From NCBI GenBank assembly GCA_015039465.1, contig MU130237.1, positions 248,001 through 312,000 on the forward strand: a stretch of 64,000 nucleotides of DNA, given 5' to 3'. Position 1 is the first letter of the stretch, and each line of letters opens with the position of its first letter. The translations under genes were made by a program, and so were the position numbers. This stretch comes from Phlegmacium glaucopus. Lineage: Eukaryota; Basidiomycota; Agaricomycetes; Agaricales; Cortinariaceae. The notes under the pieces are model-generated. The model did not search any database. It was not told the origin of the DNA and was given only the letters and a program-made list of their open reading frames with translations. This document shows, one piece after another, positions 50,140 to 61,885 of the stretch.

Positions 50140-53100
50140 ATGGTCCAAAGCTATCTCAAACATGGACCTACTCAGGTACGTTGCGTATTGCATTCTTTTA
50201 ACATCTTACAACGAGGAATAGGCTTTTGGTCTGGTCTGCAGCTCATCATCCAACTCGGTTTTTGACGGAAGATTAGCCTATGTACCTGCTCTGGAGGATG
50301 TATTGGTTTGGGACGTAAAAAAAGGTCAAATGGTATGTTCTTCAATAAAGGAAACCCAACAAAAATACTAATAGCTTTTAGCTATCTATGTGGCACGAAA
50401 CGGGTCATAGAGAAGAGGTCACTTGCATCGTACGCTCTCCACAACCCGATGCATTTGCAGTTGGCTATGCAGATGGATCCATTCGTTTATGGAGTGCCTC
50501 CACTAGTTCAGTCTTGACTACATTTAATGGTCACAAAAAGGCTATAACAGCGCTTGCTTTCGACGAACGAGGGACCCGCCTTGCATCTGGATCTCAAGAC
50601 ACAGATTTAATTCTTTGGGATGTTGTCGGCGAAGCTGGCCTCTACCGGTAAGTGACTCGTTTCTCTTTTATATAGCCTTACCTCTAATTCTGTTATAGTC
50701 TTCGAGGACATCGTGATCAAATTACTGCCATTCAATTTCTTACCGATATTGACAATCAGCCCTCTACCTCAACGAATGCTGCTGCTGGCCTTCTACTCAC
50801 TGGTTCAAAGGATACTTTTATGAAACTCTGGGATTTATCAACTCAACACTGCGTACAAACCATTGTTGCTCATCGATCAGAAATTTGGTCCTTGGATATC
50901 AATGGGGATGAGGATCTTGTATTTACAGGCAGCGGAGAAGGAGAACTAAAAGCATGGCGAATTGATCGTAAAGCATTGGCAGATGGATTAAAAGAGACGG
51001 AATCTGGAGAGGTTCAATGATTTTTTTTCGCCTGTATTCATGAACTGACGGTCTTATCCAGGTCGCCAAAATGATACACCCTATATCAAACTTGCCACTG
51101 TCCTCTAAGCACCGTGTTTCCCAGATAAAATTTCACCCAACTCAACCGTACCTTGCTGTTCAATCCCACGACCGTTCTGTTGAGATCTTTCGAGTTCGAA
51201 ACGAGGAAGAAGTCAGGAAAAAGCAAGCAAGAAGAAAAAAGCGTGCCAAAGAGAAAAGTCAACAAGATGTCAATGAAAAGGAAAATGGTCTCGTAGCCGA
51301 ACCAGATGCTGGCAAAGGGATGGAATTGAATTTCGTTGACTATTTTACGCCTTATCTTGTGGTCCGAGCCAGTGGGAAAATACGGTCATTTGACTTTGGG
51401 CCAAACGAAACCAGTTCAAAAGGAATTACACAGGTATTTTTTACTTCTTTCTGGCAGATAAACTTATACCTATCATTCTATTTTTCGAGCTCTTCATTGC
51501 ACTGTCATCAAATGCGATAGAAGTATATAATATACCACAATCTACAAAATCTAAGGATCAATCACCAGAAGCGACACGAAGCTACTCCGTTGACCTTCCC
51601 GGACACAGGACGGATGTTCGAACATTGTGCATTAGTTCGGATGACCAAATTTTGGCTTCTGCCTCCAATGGTATCCAACATCAATCTTCATTTTCTCGCT
51701 TGTAACGTCTAATCCATCTTCCAGGCTCCTTGAAATTATGGAATTTGAAAACAGTCGCATGCATTCGCACCATGGAATGTGGATACGCGATTTGCAGCAC
51801 ATTCTTGCCTGGTGACCGACATGTGGGTTATATTGACTAATTGGGTTCATTTTTTACGAATGCTTGCATACATTAGATTGCTGTTGGGACCAAATCTGGA
51901 CAGATTCTCATTTATGATCTTCCTTCATCGACCCTCATTGAAACAATAGAAGCCCATACCGCGACGGTTTGGTCAATGCATGTTCGAGCCGATGGAGAAG
52001 CACTCGTAACGGGAAGCGCTGATAAAGATGTCAAATTCTGGAAATTCGAACATCGCGATGCTACGGATGGAAGTGTCAGTACAAAATGACCGCGTTAATT
52101 TTGGCCGTTACTGATTATCGTTATAGGTCCAAAGCGGAAAACTTCTGTCGCTACTCCATGTACGTACATTGAAGATGACGGATGATGTGCTATCTGTCCG
52201 ATACAGCCCGAACAGTAAACTGTTGGCAGTAGCTCTCCTTGATTCTACTGTCAAAGTCTTCTATCAAGACAGCCTAAAATTCTTTTTGTCGTTGTACGGT
52301 CATAAAGTAAGTCCTCTCTGTGGTGACATACAAGCTCCTCGTTCATCATTCACAGCTTCCTGTCCTTTCCATGGACATCTCTAGCGATTCTAAACTGATT
52401 GTCACTTGTTCTGCCGACAAAAATGTCAAAATATGGGGACTTGATTTTGGAGATTGTCATAAATCCATTTTTGCACATGAGGAAAGCGTTATGCAAGTTA
52501 CCTTCGAGAAAGACTCGCACTATTTCTGGACTGTCGGTAAAGACAAAATGCTGAAATACTGGGATGGGGACAAGGCGAGCAAATCTACCCATTCTTCTTT
52601 CTCTTTCTAAGCGTGACTTTCCTTAGTTTGAGGGTATCCAAAAGCTTGAAGGGCATCATGGCGAAGTTTGGGCTCTAGCCTTGAGTCATCACGGCAATTT
52701 CGTAGTGACTGGCTCCCATGATAAGTCCATAAGGGTTTGGGAGAAGCTTGATGAACCTGTGAGATCTTAACCATATGGTGCATCACACAAACTCTCATTT
52801 TTTTTCTTCTAGTTATTCCTTGAGGAGGAACGCGAAAGAGAGCTTGAAAGGCTCTATGAAAATGGTATCGCAGACTCTATGAATCGCGTGGAAGTACCAA
52901 TCGGGAGCGGAGCAGAAGATGGTCCTAAAAATGGAATCTCGGAAGCTACTGAGATTGCTGCTGTTACAAAACAAACGACGGAGACGCTCATGGCGGGAGA
53001 ACGTATCATGGAGGCGCTCGATTTGGCCGATACAGAACGCGAAACATTTAGAGATTATGAAGAGGCCATGTCGCGCATGTCAGAAACTGATGCCATGAGA

Positions 53101-53629
53101 TTGCAACCGCCCCCAAGAAACCCAGTTCTAGCTGCGTATGATCTAGAACCTGAGGCTTACGTGCTAAGAGTAGTGGAAAAGGTCCAAAGCACCGCGCTGC
53201 AGGATGCGCTTTTAGTCTTGCCTTTCGGGAAGGTGATTTCCTTGATGGTGTATCTAAATATTTGGGCACAAAAGGTAAGCTATTCCTCTTGAATAAATCC
53301 GTTATCTAAATCAATACTGCATCAAGCGATGGAACATTACTTTGGTATCGCGGATTATATTCTTTCTACTCAAGACCCACCACCACCAAATCGTTGCGAA
53401 TCGCACGATGCGGACTACCTTGATCCCTCTTCGCAAGCACCTTCGTGCTGCCTTGCAAGATCAAAAGGGTGATATAAGTTACAATTTGGTGGCATTACAA
53501 TTCATCCGTAGGAAGAATGATTCTGAACGAACGGCGCAATTCTACGAAGAAGAGGAGATGGACGAAGAGAAAGTTAAAGCAAAAATTGCTGAGGGAAAGA
53601 AACGCAAAAGGGTCCACCTGAAGGCATGA
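50140..53629 (+). CDS. UTP12: UTP12/DIP2 (WDR3), SSU processome WD40 protein
   Basis: Utp12 is a tandem-propeller scaffold of the UTP-B module in 18S rRNA processing. Thirteen exons (50140-50175, 50222-50332, 50382-50647, 50699-51011, 51062-51433, 51490-51670, 51725-51822, 51877-52074, 52127-52306, 52356-52574, 52627-52758, 52813-53274, 53327-53629) give 956 aa. The start [20 protein letters not shown] and the WD repeats are clear, for example [60 protein letters not shown] and [17 protein letters not shown] Lys/Arg-rich loop ([17 protein letters not shown]) interrupts the first propeller. The C-terminal helical Utp12 domain follows from about 53160. Intron 10 has a GC donor (AAG then GCGAGC at 52575). 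Confidence 0.95.
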
Positions 53630-53886
53630 TTATAGTAGAATGTGAGTCAAGACTCATTCAATGTAGCCAGGGAATTAATTCCTCTTCCTCTTCCTCGCCT
53701 TGATTGATACAAATATAAGTCTTGGGACCCATCATAAAATCACAGTATGTCTCTCTTTTTCTCCATGCCAGCACGGAGCCTTTTTATCGAAGCTTATTGG
53801 CCAATAACTTTAGGACCCCAGAGCTTTTCGGACCTATATCAACTCATTCATTTTCTTGATGCCTATTGAAACGTTTATCAAAATGC

Positions 53887-54756
53887 TTACCACCCCTCTG
53901 GCTCTGTTGCTGGTCTGAGTTGGACTGTAAGAATCCCGACATCGTATTTTGCCAGTTGTCCGAAAGCTGCGCGTGTTAAGTCGACGTGTTTGGACCCTGG
54001 GGCACACCCCGCACATGTATCCACAACTCGAACGAAGACACATTTTTTGGGCGTGTGGCACACTGACCGGACGTAAGTTCTACCTTGATAAAAGTATTGA
54101 TAAAGGCAACTGACATTCCAGAAACTTGAAGCATTTGGGACGATTCATCCATCCTTCCATAGTGAGTGCACAGGTAAATGATTCGTCCTAACATGGCAGA
54201 ACATAAGCTATCTCCTCGATAAACTTAGCTTTAAAAAAATAACTGACTGTGGGCGCCCATACACTATTAGCCCAGCAGCTGGGCTTCTCTAGGTCGTGTC
54301 CCGTGTACCTGGAGAAAGATGTGAGATGCAGCACCAGCCGACACCTGTCGAAAAATACCAAGTGATTGTCACAGGTTCAGGCTTCCCGAATCCTTTTAAA
54401 CCTTTCCAGATATCCGCAACAACTCCGGTGATTACCTGTCCTAGACCACCCGTTTTGTGGGGAGCCTTGTGGGGGGCCTGATGCACGTTGTTCTTCTTCG
54501 TACGACTTTCTAAATCCGAAGAATCACCCCTCAGATCGACGGTCAAGTCTAGGTCGGGCTCCTGTCTGCGGTATTTATACTGGAGATTTGTCGCGTTTAT
54601 ACTCTGCCATCCGTCTCGCGGGTCGAAGGAGTAATTATTTCCGAGAGAATGCGCCTTGGTGTACTTGCTTTCGGACACTGCCCTTACAGAGGATGCAAAA
54701 ACCAAGACGGGGCTAAGAATGAAAGAGGCGAAAAAGCCCGCGTGATAGGCTTTCAT
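53887..54756 (-). CDS. Secreted expansin-like protein (double-psi beta-barrel)
   Basis: Exons 54756-54359, 54308-54248, 54187-54115 and 54083-53887 give 242 aa. A signal peptide starts MKAYHAGFFASFILSPVLVF and probably ends near ASSVRA. A linker of about 100 residues, with a His/Pro patch HQAPHKAPHK, leads to the barrel: TWYTGHDLEKPSCWANSVWA, DESFTCALTMEGW, VRSVCHTPKKCVFVRVVDTC, AGCAPGSKHVDLTRAAFGQL and YDVGILTVQLRP. The Cys pattern and the H-V-D-L-T motif match RlpA/expansin-like DPBB proteins of agaricomycetes. No cellulose-binding second domain follows, so it is a single-domain type. Wall loosening or developmental roles are family knowledge, not shown here. Confidence 0.85.
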
Positions 54757-55060
54757 TATGGCCAAATGCTGAGGATTGACAAAGGCGGGGTATCTTTTTC
54801 GAGAGAAGCACCTGAGGCTTAGGTGCAAGTTAAAGCTTAAAGGCTATTGAACCCAGTGCGGTCACGCGTTTTCTATTTTTATAGAACGATCCTGAGTTCT
54901 GCGATTTGTGAGCCAAAATCCTCCGCTTTCGGACGGATTTGACCTGCATTAGGATCAGTTTTCGACGAGCATCTTAAGATACAAAAATAGCATGACATTT
55001 ATGCGGGGTCTCATGCTCGCGTTTACTCTCGGGGTCCGGGCAGTTAGTATCTTGAGTAGA

Positions 55061-56905
55061 ATGGCTGATATCAAACCAAAGTTGAATGGGACTCATCTCA
55101 TTCATGGTGACTCTGTGTCCGGTAGGGAGGTGGCCCCTTCGATCTCAGTATCAACCAGTGCGTTTGTAGATTTATCCATGGCCGGAGCTAGTTGTTCATG
55201 TTCTTCTAGCCTTCAGGGCTCCCAATCCTACTGAGACAGATGGTTCCAGCCTTGCTGATATCGACATGCGAAATCCGTCAAGACATGTCTATTCTCGATA
55301 CACCCAACAAGTTAGTACTAGGGTTGAACAGATTCTGAGTAGCATCAATGTGAGTGATACTGAAGCTTCATGTACCTGATTATCGTTAATGACCTTTACA
55401 GGATGGCTTTGCACTTACCTATTCCTCTGGCTTGGCCGCTTCATACGCTGTACGCATCTTTGTATCACGATGATTCCCAAGATCCAGGCAGACGTTAAAT
55501 TTCGTAATAGGCCCTTGTCTTCTATCGACCAAAAAGAATTGCCATCAGAGGCGGTTATCACGGGTGTCATGCCACCATTGCAGTTTATAGAGCTCAAACA
55601 CCCAAAGTAGATGTGATCGACCTGGATTCCGAGTACCGACCTGGCGATCTTTGCTGGTTAGAAACACCAGTAAATCCTACTGGAGAATCAAGGTAGGCTC
55701 AAATTTTACCTAGTGTAGAGAGTTATGGTTCATGAAGCACCATTAGAGATATACAATATTACGCGGACAAGGTCGGTTGGTTCTTAACTTATCCTATAGA
55801 AGACAATCAACTTTTACCTTGTCACACAGGTACATAAAGTTGGCGGTAAAATCATAGTAGATTCTACCTTTGCTCCTCCCCCACTACAATACCCCTTCAA
55901 ATTCGGAGCTGACTGGTGAGTAGACGGCATTTTCGCTTGTCAATTTATCTAATATCATTGTCAATTATAGTGTCCTTCATTCGGGTAATTAGAGCTTGCT
56001 TGATTTTTCATAGCCATTTTATTCTAAGCTTTAGAAATATAGGTACGAAATATTTCGGAGGGCACTCTGATTTATTAGCTGGTATTTTAGTAGTCAAAAC
56101 TCTGGAATCTTGGAATCAAGTGAACACTTTGTGGTGCTCCGAAAACCCTTGACTGTCATCTGACGAGATCATTACAGCTTCACAGCGATCGCACCTTCCT
56201 GGGCAGCATGATGGGCTCACTCGAATCTTGGTTGCTCCTCCGCTCTTTAAGAACTTTGCACCTCCGGGTACCTCGTCAATCGGCTTCTGCCACTGAACTC
56301 GCCCAGTGGTTAAACATCGCTTCAGAAACGCCAGTTGGGGAGACATACGACGGTGTACCTGGTGGCATGATATCTAAGGTATGGCATTCGGCGTTGCAGG
56401 GTCCAGATGAACGTGGATTCGATCCGAAAACACAAATGCAAGGAGGCTGGAATGCAACGTTTGCTATTCTTGTGAGAAAGATCTACTTTAACTACTATCA
56501 TGCTCTGACCCAATCAGTAGCTCGCGAAATCAGAGCACGCTTTGATTTTCCCTCACCTTCTGCAATACTTTGTCGTGAGCGTTATACCCGCATCGGAAGG
56601 TCTTTATTCACATTGTTTAAATTCCAGCCCGCCACAAGTCTCGGTGGAGTTGAGTCGCTTGTTGAACAACGTCTCCAATCCGATCCTTCTGCAGATCCAA
56701 GGCTCATCAGGTTGAGCATTGGGGTTGAAGACGTTGAGGTATCTCGTCCACATTTTGACCATAATTTCCGAACTTACTTATTCCCATAGGATTTAAGGTC
56801 GGATTTGCGGCAAGCTTTTCAGAGGCTAGCTTCGGTAGGCGTCACATTGTCGTATGGCAACATGAGATTCACACATTCTTTGGATAGGTCAAGGCGAAAC
56901 TGTAG
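55061..56905 (+). CDS. PLP-dependent trans-sulfuration enzyme (cystathionine synthase/lyase family)
   Basis: Thirteen exons (55061-55161, 55217-55349, 55402-55449, 55511-55692, 55747-55771, 55830-55915, 55971-55984, 56043-56119, 56178-56471, 56521-56571, 56628-56738, 56790-56834, 56888-56905) give 394 aa, the normal length of Cys/Met-metabolism PLP enzymes. Substrate and cofactor motifs are SRYTQQVSTRVEQ, ALTYSSGLAASYA, GGYHGCHATI, LETPVNPTG and the PLP Lys in LHSGTKYFGGHSDLLAG. The end reads PATSLGGVESLVEQR and RLSIGVEDVEDL. It could be a cystathionine gamma-synthase or a lyase; the sequence alone does not settle this. In-frame ATGs upstream (54992) exist, but MADIKPKLNGTHLIHGD is the family-like start. 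Exon 7 has 14 nt and exon 13 has 18 nt. Confidence 0.9.
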
Positions 56906-57112
56906 TTCTTGTCGAACATTGTATTTCAAATTATAATATACCAATTAAGGAGTCGGACCTCTACACCGGTCGACTGACTACTATCTGGCATCTTATTCAA
57001 TGGCATCTGATTGACTTATCTCAAGTTTTCGAAGAAGTGGTCGGAGTTGGAATTAACTCAACAGTCTTCTGCCCCTCCACGCCTTTTCTTTGCTAGAGTC
57101 CTCATCCATTCT

Positions 57113-58629
57113 AATGCCGTCTTTGTCTTCAAAACGCCTGTATCTGCGAGGTTTGACCATCTGCTTTTCACTTTTCAAAAAAAAAACATGTCAATTTGTT
57201 GGCTCATTGACAGGCCTTCAAAAAGATATCACCGAGGGGGAGTTATCCAAGGTATGCACAGAGCTTCAGCTTAACCTTGTCGACGCACCTAATATTTGCA
57301 TTTACTCCAGTATCTCTCTTGCTATGGCAAACTCAGTGAAGTCAAAATGTTGCAAAGTATGTTTGCGACCATTTTTCAAACAAGTTTTACTGTTAATAAC
57401 TTATATAAAGATTACGCGTTCGTCCAATTCGAGTCTGAGAAGGCATGTTCTTCCATTGGCCTTTTTAAACGACTTGAGTTCATGGCCACGCCAGGATGCC
57501 CAAGTCGTCCTTGAAACCTATCAACACCAGCCTTTGCTGGGGAGAAGTCAGTTACTCAGAATATGGCTTTTATGCCGACGACCGACCCTTGAGAATTAAT
57601 TATCCAGGTGTTATTATTGAATTTGCCCATCGGCTGCGCAAAGACATGCCTTCAATAACCAACAGCGACTCTGATAAGATGTGAGTAATAATATATTCTC
57701 CAGATTGTTAAATATATGCGCTTAGCTTTTTGCAAGCTCAACAAGGCCCTCCCCAACTCGGCGTCACAGTCGACACCCAGTGGTGGTCACTAACATTCCA
57801 AGGGGTGTCCGATGGCAAGTATGTGGATCTCCGACTTATATTCTGGATTCTTTTATATTAACCCCCCCCTTATTTTCCAGGAGCTAAAAGATTTTGGAAG
57901 ATTGTCAGGTAGGCTAGTTGCCTATTGTGATCTTGACCGGACTCAAAGGGGACGCGGGTAGAGTACCTCATTTTCCAAGAATTTACTATACTAAATAAAT
58001 CGAGAATTTTCTAGGTTCATTGAATACTTTACAAAGCAGGACGCTGAGCGTGCTGTCAGATTTCTTGATGGCAGGCATCTCTCTGGAAAGAGAGTACGTG
58101 TCACCGACTATGAGGTGAGACGAAGGTAGTGAATCTCTAGGTCATTTTGAATCTGATATCCTTGTGTTAGTCAACGGGGAGGTCCCCTAATCGACGCATA
58201 GAGCGACTGCGCTCGCGCTCGAGGTCTCCAGAGAGGGCTTCCATCTCCAGTCGTCATCGTCGTCATGATTACGATCACGATCACCGATATGGTGAAAATT
58301 CCACGCTTCATGAGACTTATTCCTACCCTGCCAACGACTGTTATGATCGAGCAGAACCTCGTCATCCCTTATCCACATATCCTTCGAATTTAGAGGAACG
58401 GCGAGGGGTTTTCCAGCATTCCCTTGCTGCGGCCGACTCCTGTACCTTTACGGACAGGGTAACCAGCTGGAATTGGTCTGGCCATCATGATTCCTACCAT
58501 GGGTACGATGATGTTCCCGATCAATACGTAGGTGGCAGCTATCATGATCAAGCAGATTCAGGTTTTCGCAGTAGCGAGGTCTGTCGAGATTACAACTGCA
58601 CTTCCCAATTGGATCCATATCAAGTTTAA
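57113..58629 (+). CDS. SR-type splicing factor with two RRMs
   Basis: Ten exons (57113-57149, 57214-57251, 57311-57356, 57411-57442, 57495-57546, 57608-57680, 57737-57818, 57881-57957, 58015-58114, 58171-58629) give 331 aa. RRM1 has RNP2 RLYLRGL and RNP1 NYAFVQFES. RRM2 has VVVTNIPRGVRWQELKDF, RGRGFIEYFTKQDAERAV and ends RVRVTDYE. RRM2 resembles the pseudo-RRM of SRSF1/Npl3-type proteins. A short RS stretch (RLRSRSRSPERASISSRHRR) is followed by a His/Asp/Tyr-rich tail. The likely role is pre-mRNA splicing or mRNA export. Intron 4 uses a GC donor (AAG then GCATGT at 57443), notable in a gene that itself acts on splicing. Confidence 0.9.
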
Positions 58630-58906
58630 TTTGTGGACATCTGGCGTATACTGCTTTTTTTTCCAAGTTTCGTCCCCCTGATCATGTATTCGAATTCATC
58701 ACAAAATTTGCATCATCAGTATTATATTCATCACCATCCATCCGTCCCATTTTCATGGCCACTGCATGCACCCCTTTGATCACTTGTTTCAATTTCGTTT
58801 CACCTGCTTTTTTTCTCTCTTGTACTAAATCCTGCAAGACAAATAGACTATCAGACGCTATATATTCAATTAAGCACGGCGCGATAGCACATGTATAGGA
58901 CTGCTG

Positions 58907-60377
58907 TCATCTACTTTTACTTTTACCGTTATAGAATTCCAAGAAACTGCCTTTTTCTTCCCACCCCATCCCAGTTCTTTTCAACTTCCCGATGTGAGCT
59001 ATTAGTGCGGCGCAGGTCTCTGATAATGGATCCTCGCCTGCATAGTCGGAAAGAATTTCACTGGCGATGAAAAGCTGAGAACTTGGAGATTCCGAAGGTT
59101 TTAGGAGGCGGATGGACATCTGGGCCGACGATATAGACATTCCAAGGGAGAACACGTGAGAAAGAGGGTTAAGCGTATTAGATGGTATCGAGTGAGACAG
59201 CGTAGGACTATAGATTGTCGGCGGATCATATCTGTTTAATTTATAAATTTACTGGATCAAAATTTTTTTTTTTTTAAAAAAAAAAAAACGCACCGAACAC
59301 AGAGGATGAAGACCTGATATTTTTTGACAGGAACATTTTGGTGGAACACATCAGCAAAACGAAGTAGTCCACGCCCATTGCTAGTAGTACATTCCGGAAA
59401 TACTACGATGGGTCGAGAAGCTGTTCGCCTGATGTCTTCCAGAGTATTTTTTTTTGAACCAGAGCCTGCGCCATCAAATGGAGTGACACAGCCTGCGAAG
59501 GTGATCATCTTTAACAAGGAGACCACTTGAAACCCATGTATTGGGATGCGAGGTACGGTAGCTGTAGCTGGAGATTGTATGTTCGCTGAGCCAGTACCTG
59601 TGCGACGTCCGGGCGTGCGTTTGATGGGGGTTGATAAGCGAGACGACGCAGGAACAGCATCTGTGATTGGCAAAACAAATATTGGATTGAATCTTGAAAA
59701 CATTTTTTTCAACCGAGTGAGAGATTTGGAAAATAAAACGAACCTTATAGCAAGCCAAACGACATCTATCCATGAAGCCCAGTTTGAAACGATGATATCA
59801 CCTGCTCGAGGTTTCCATGTTTCATTTGTGGCAAGCCCCTTCCTGTCATTCAAAATAGTCAATTTAATATTGAGTAGCATAGATCAGATGTGCTGACCCT
59901 CTCTTTCTGGATACTTGTTCGATTGAAATCCAAAAAAGACCAAGAATAAACAAAGCAGAACGTCCAATAATATATGTGAATAGATGTTCAACGAGGCGAT
60001 ACAGCGGAGGTATAGGCAACTGAGAAGCGACATATCAGGAGATGTCAGTGATGGAAAAAGAAAAAAATAACTTTACAAGAATAAGACAAATGCCTCGAAC
60101 CAAGGTGACGTATACAAGGGCGAGTAGCAAGACCAACAAAGTCCGAATGATCGCTAGGATGTATCGAAAGGGTAAAAGGACCCTTGTAATGATTAGTGCG
60201 GAGCCCAGAGGAGGCACGGGAGTCAGAAAGGGCTGTCATCGATAGTTGAATAGATAATATATCAGTTAGGCAGTGACATGCACCTGTATTCCAGTGCCCG
60301 GGTCCTAATAGAAATATTAGCTTCGATAATTTATGGTAAAATTAATGACGGACTCTAAAGGCGCTGAACTTCTCCAT
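58907..60377 (-). CDS. LOA1: Lysophosphatidic acid acyltransferase, Loa1/Vps66 type
   Basis: Loa1 acylates lysophosphatidic acid on ER and lipid droplets and was also found as VPS66. Exons 60377-60354, 60304-60284, 60232-60077, 60019-59898, 59842-59294 and 59231-58907 give 398 aa. The N-terminus MEKFSAFRDPGTGIQPFLTP is typical of the family, followed by membrane segments around ILAIIRTLLVLLLALVYVTL and LFILGLFWISIE. The PlsC-like core has SNWASWIDVVWLAIRF in place of a classical HxxxxD box, and IVVFPECTTSNGRGLLRF. A charged, family-specific C-terminus follows. The last intron contains a perfect T13A13 palindrome. Only 68 bp separate this start codon from that of TVP38. Confidence 0.88.
59263..59288. 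repeat. Perfect T13A13 palindrome in the last LOA1 intron
   Basis: Thirteen T followed directly by thirteen A. Both strands can fold into a pure A/T hairpin, and the run lies entirely in the intron between 59232 and 59293. Such a run is also a likely place for length errors in the assembly. Confidence 0.85.
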
Positions 60378-60445
60378 GCACGCAAGTGGCAAAGAACAAT
60401 CCACGTGATGCTCCTGCCAACTCACCTTTAAGTTTAACAGTCAAC

Positions 60446-61726
60446 ATGGCTGCACACCCTATCAGCGGTCTAATCCATATAGTCAAAACATATGCAAAAT
60501 ACTCGTTGGACCGTTACCGCAAGCTTCACATATATGGAAAAGTCCATTTCATTCTTATCATCGCGTCATAAGTAACCCCTAATCACTTTCCAAGGCCTTC
60601 ATATGGCTACTACTCATGTTTTACATATGCACGGGTCAGTAATTTCCTATTTCCATCTTCATATCTATTAAATAAATCTTATCCTTTATTAGGCGCATTC
60701 ATTCTTATTGTCACCCCCGCTCGTATTGCACAATATGCCTATGACAAGGCACGCCTTCTAGCAGCGACACCTTTTGGATGGCTTGCTCTCGGATTTCTAA
60801 TTGGTATATTTCAGCCTCTCGATTGGTTCCCAACTATTTCCTAATTTTGCATCGAATCAGTGTGCATATCCTTTCCACCCTTAATTGGACATACAACTCT
60901 TGTCACATTGTCTGGTTTCGCATATGGCATGCAGGGCTTCTTCATTGGTGCAACGGCGTCTATCTTGGGATCGGCTTTCGCCTTTGTCGTTCTTCGCCTT
61001 CTCTTCAGCCGTAGGCTGCATGCCTGGTCAAGCCAAAACAAGAAATGGCAGGCACTAGAATCCGTAGTTGTAAGCTACAATTATTCCTTTTGGAAATCGT
61101 CCAGTAATTCACGGACTATCTATTCTCATAGAAGGCGAAGGGCTTGCCATTGATCATTCTTATTCGTATCTCCCCCTTTCCGCCATGGGTTTATTCCACC
61201 TCTCTATTTGCGGCAAGTCTTCAGTCCCATCTTTCTCTGCTCAGGTCTCTTATTGTTTGTCACCATAGTCCATAGAAGCAGTAAAGCTATGGCAATTTGT
61301 GATTGCGACCTTTTTCGTTTTTCCAAAAATCCTGCTCCACACTTTCATAGGATCGAAGATAGCTTCTCTAGCTGATGGTGACCAGCGTGAACAAATGGAT
61401 ACTAGTATGTCAATATTTTTCTTGATTTTATTTATCTGATCGTTTCTTTGCCAGGTACCAAAGTTTTGAACGGTCTTTTAGTTGGTGGAGGCATCCTTGT
61501 TGCCATTGGCACCAGTTGGTATGTACAACCGCTCTCAAATGGTTGACTCTTCTGATTTTGTATGTCCCGGTTCAGGTGGGTGTACACCCTCGTCCAGAAC
61601 CATGTGCGACATCTGGACGGCTTCCCTGCAGAAGTTGACGAGTTGGCAGCCGAAGCTATTGAGGAATTTGGTGAAGAAGCCCCATTGCTTTCTCCCACCC
61701 CCCATGCGAATGGTTCATCACCATGA
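60446..61726 (+). CDS. TVP38: Tvp38, Golgi membrane protein (SNARE-associated/VTT family)
   Basis: This is a DedA/VTT-fold membrane protein of Golgi vesicles. Eight exons (60446-60541, 60595-60634, 60693-60803, 60861-61069, 61132-61212, 61269-61404, 61455-61518, 61576-61726) give 295 aa. Family stretches are PFGWLALGFLIVCISFPPLI, GHTTLVTLSGFAYGMQGFFI, FAFVVLRLLFSRRL, GLPLIILIRISPFPPWVYST and FASIEAVKLWQFVIATFFVF. Two C-terminal membrane segments and an acidic tail (EEFGEEAPLLSP) follow. Intron 5 starts with GCAAGT, the classical GC donor; only this choice gives the conserved FASIEAVK junction. Confidence 0.92.
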
Positions 61727-61885
61727 ATGATATTAACATTTTTATGCAAGATGCTACCTATCACACACTTTTAGATACAATGATGGGGTATCAAACTTGT
61801 TAGTCTATATAGATAGCTGATGTGCGTAGGGGTCAGTTCTTTTAATATACAATGTAATCATAGATAAAATGGCCCGCCAGACCAT

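Noticed and set aside
61482..61730. 82-codon plus-strand frame at the TVP38 end
   Set aside because: It reads through an intron and in another frame; the spliced TVP38 reading ends at 61724-61726.
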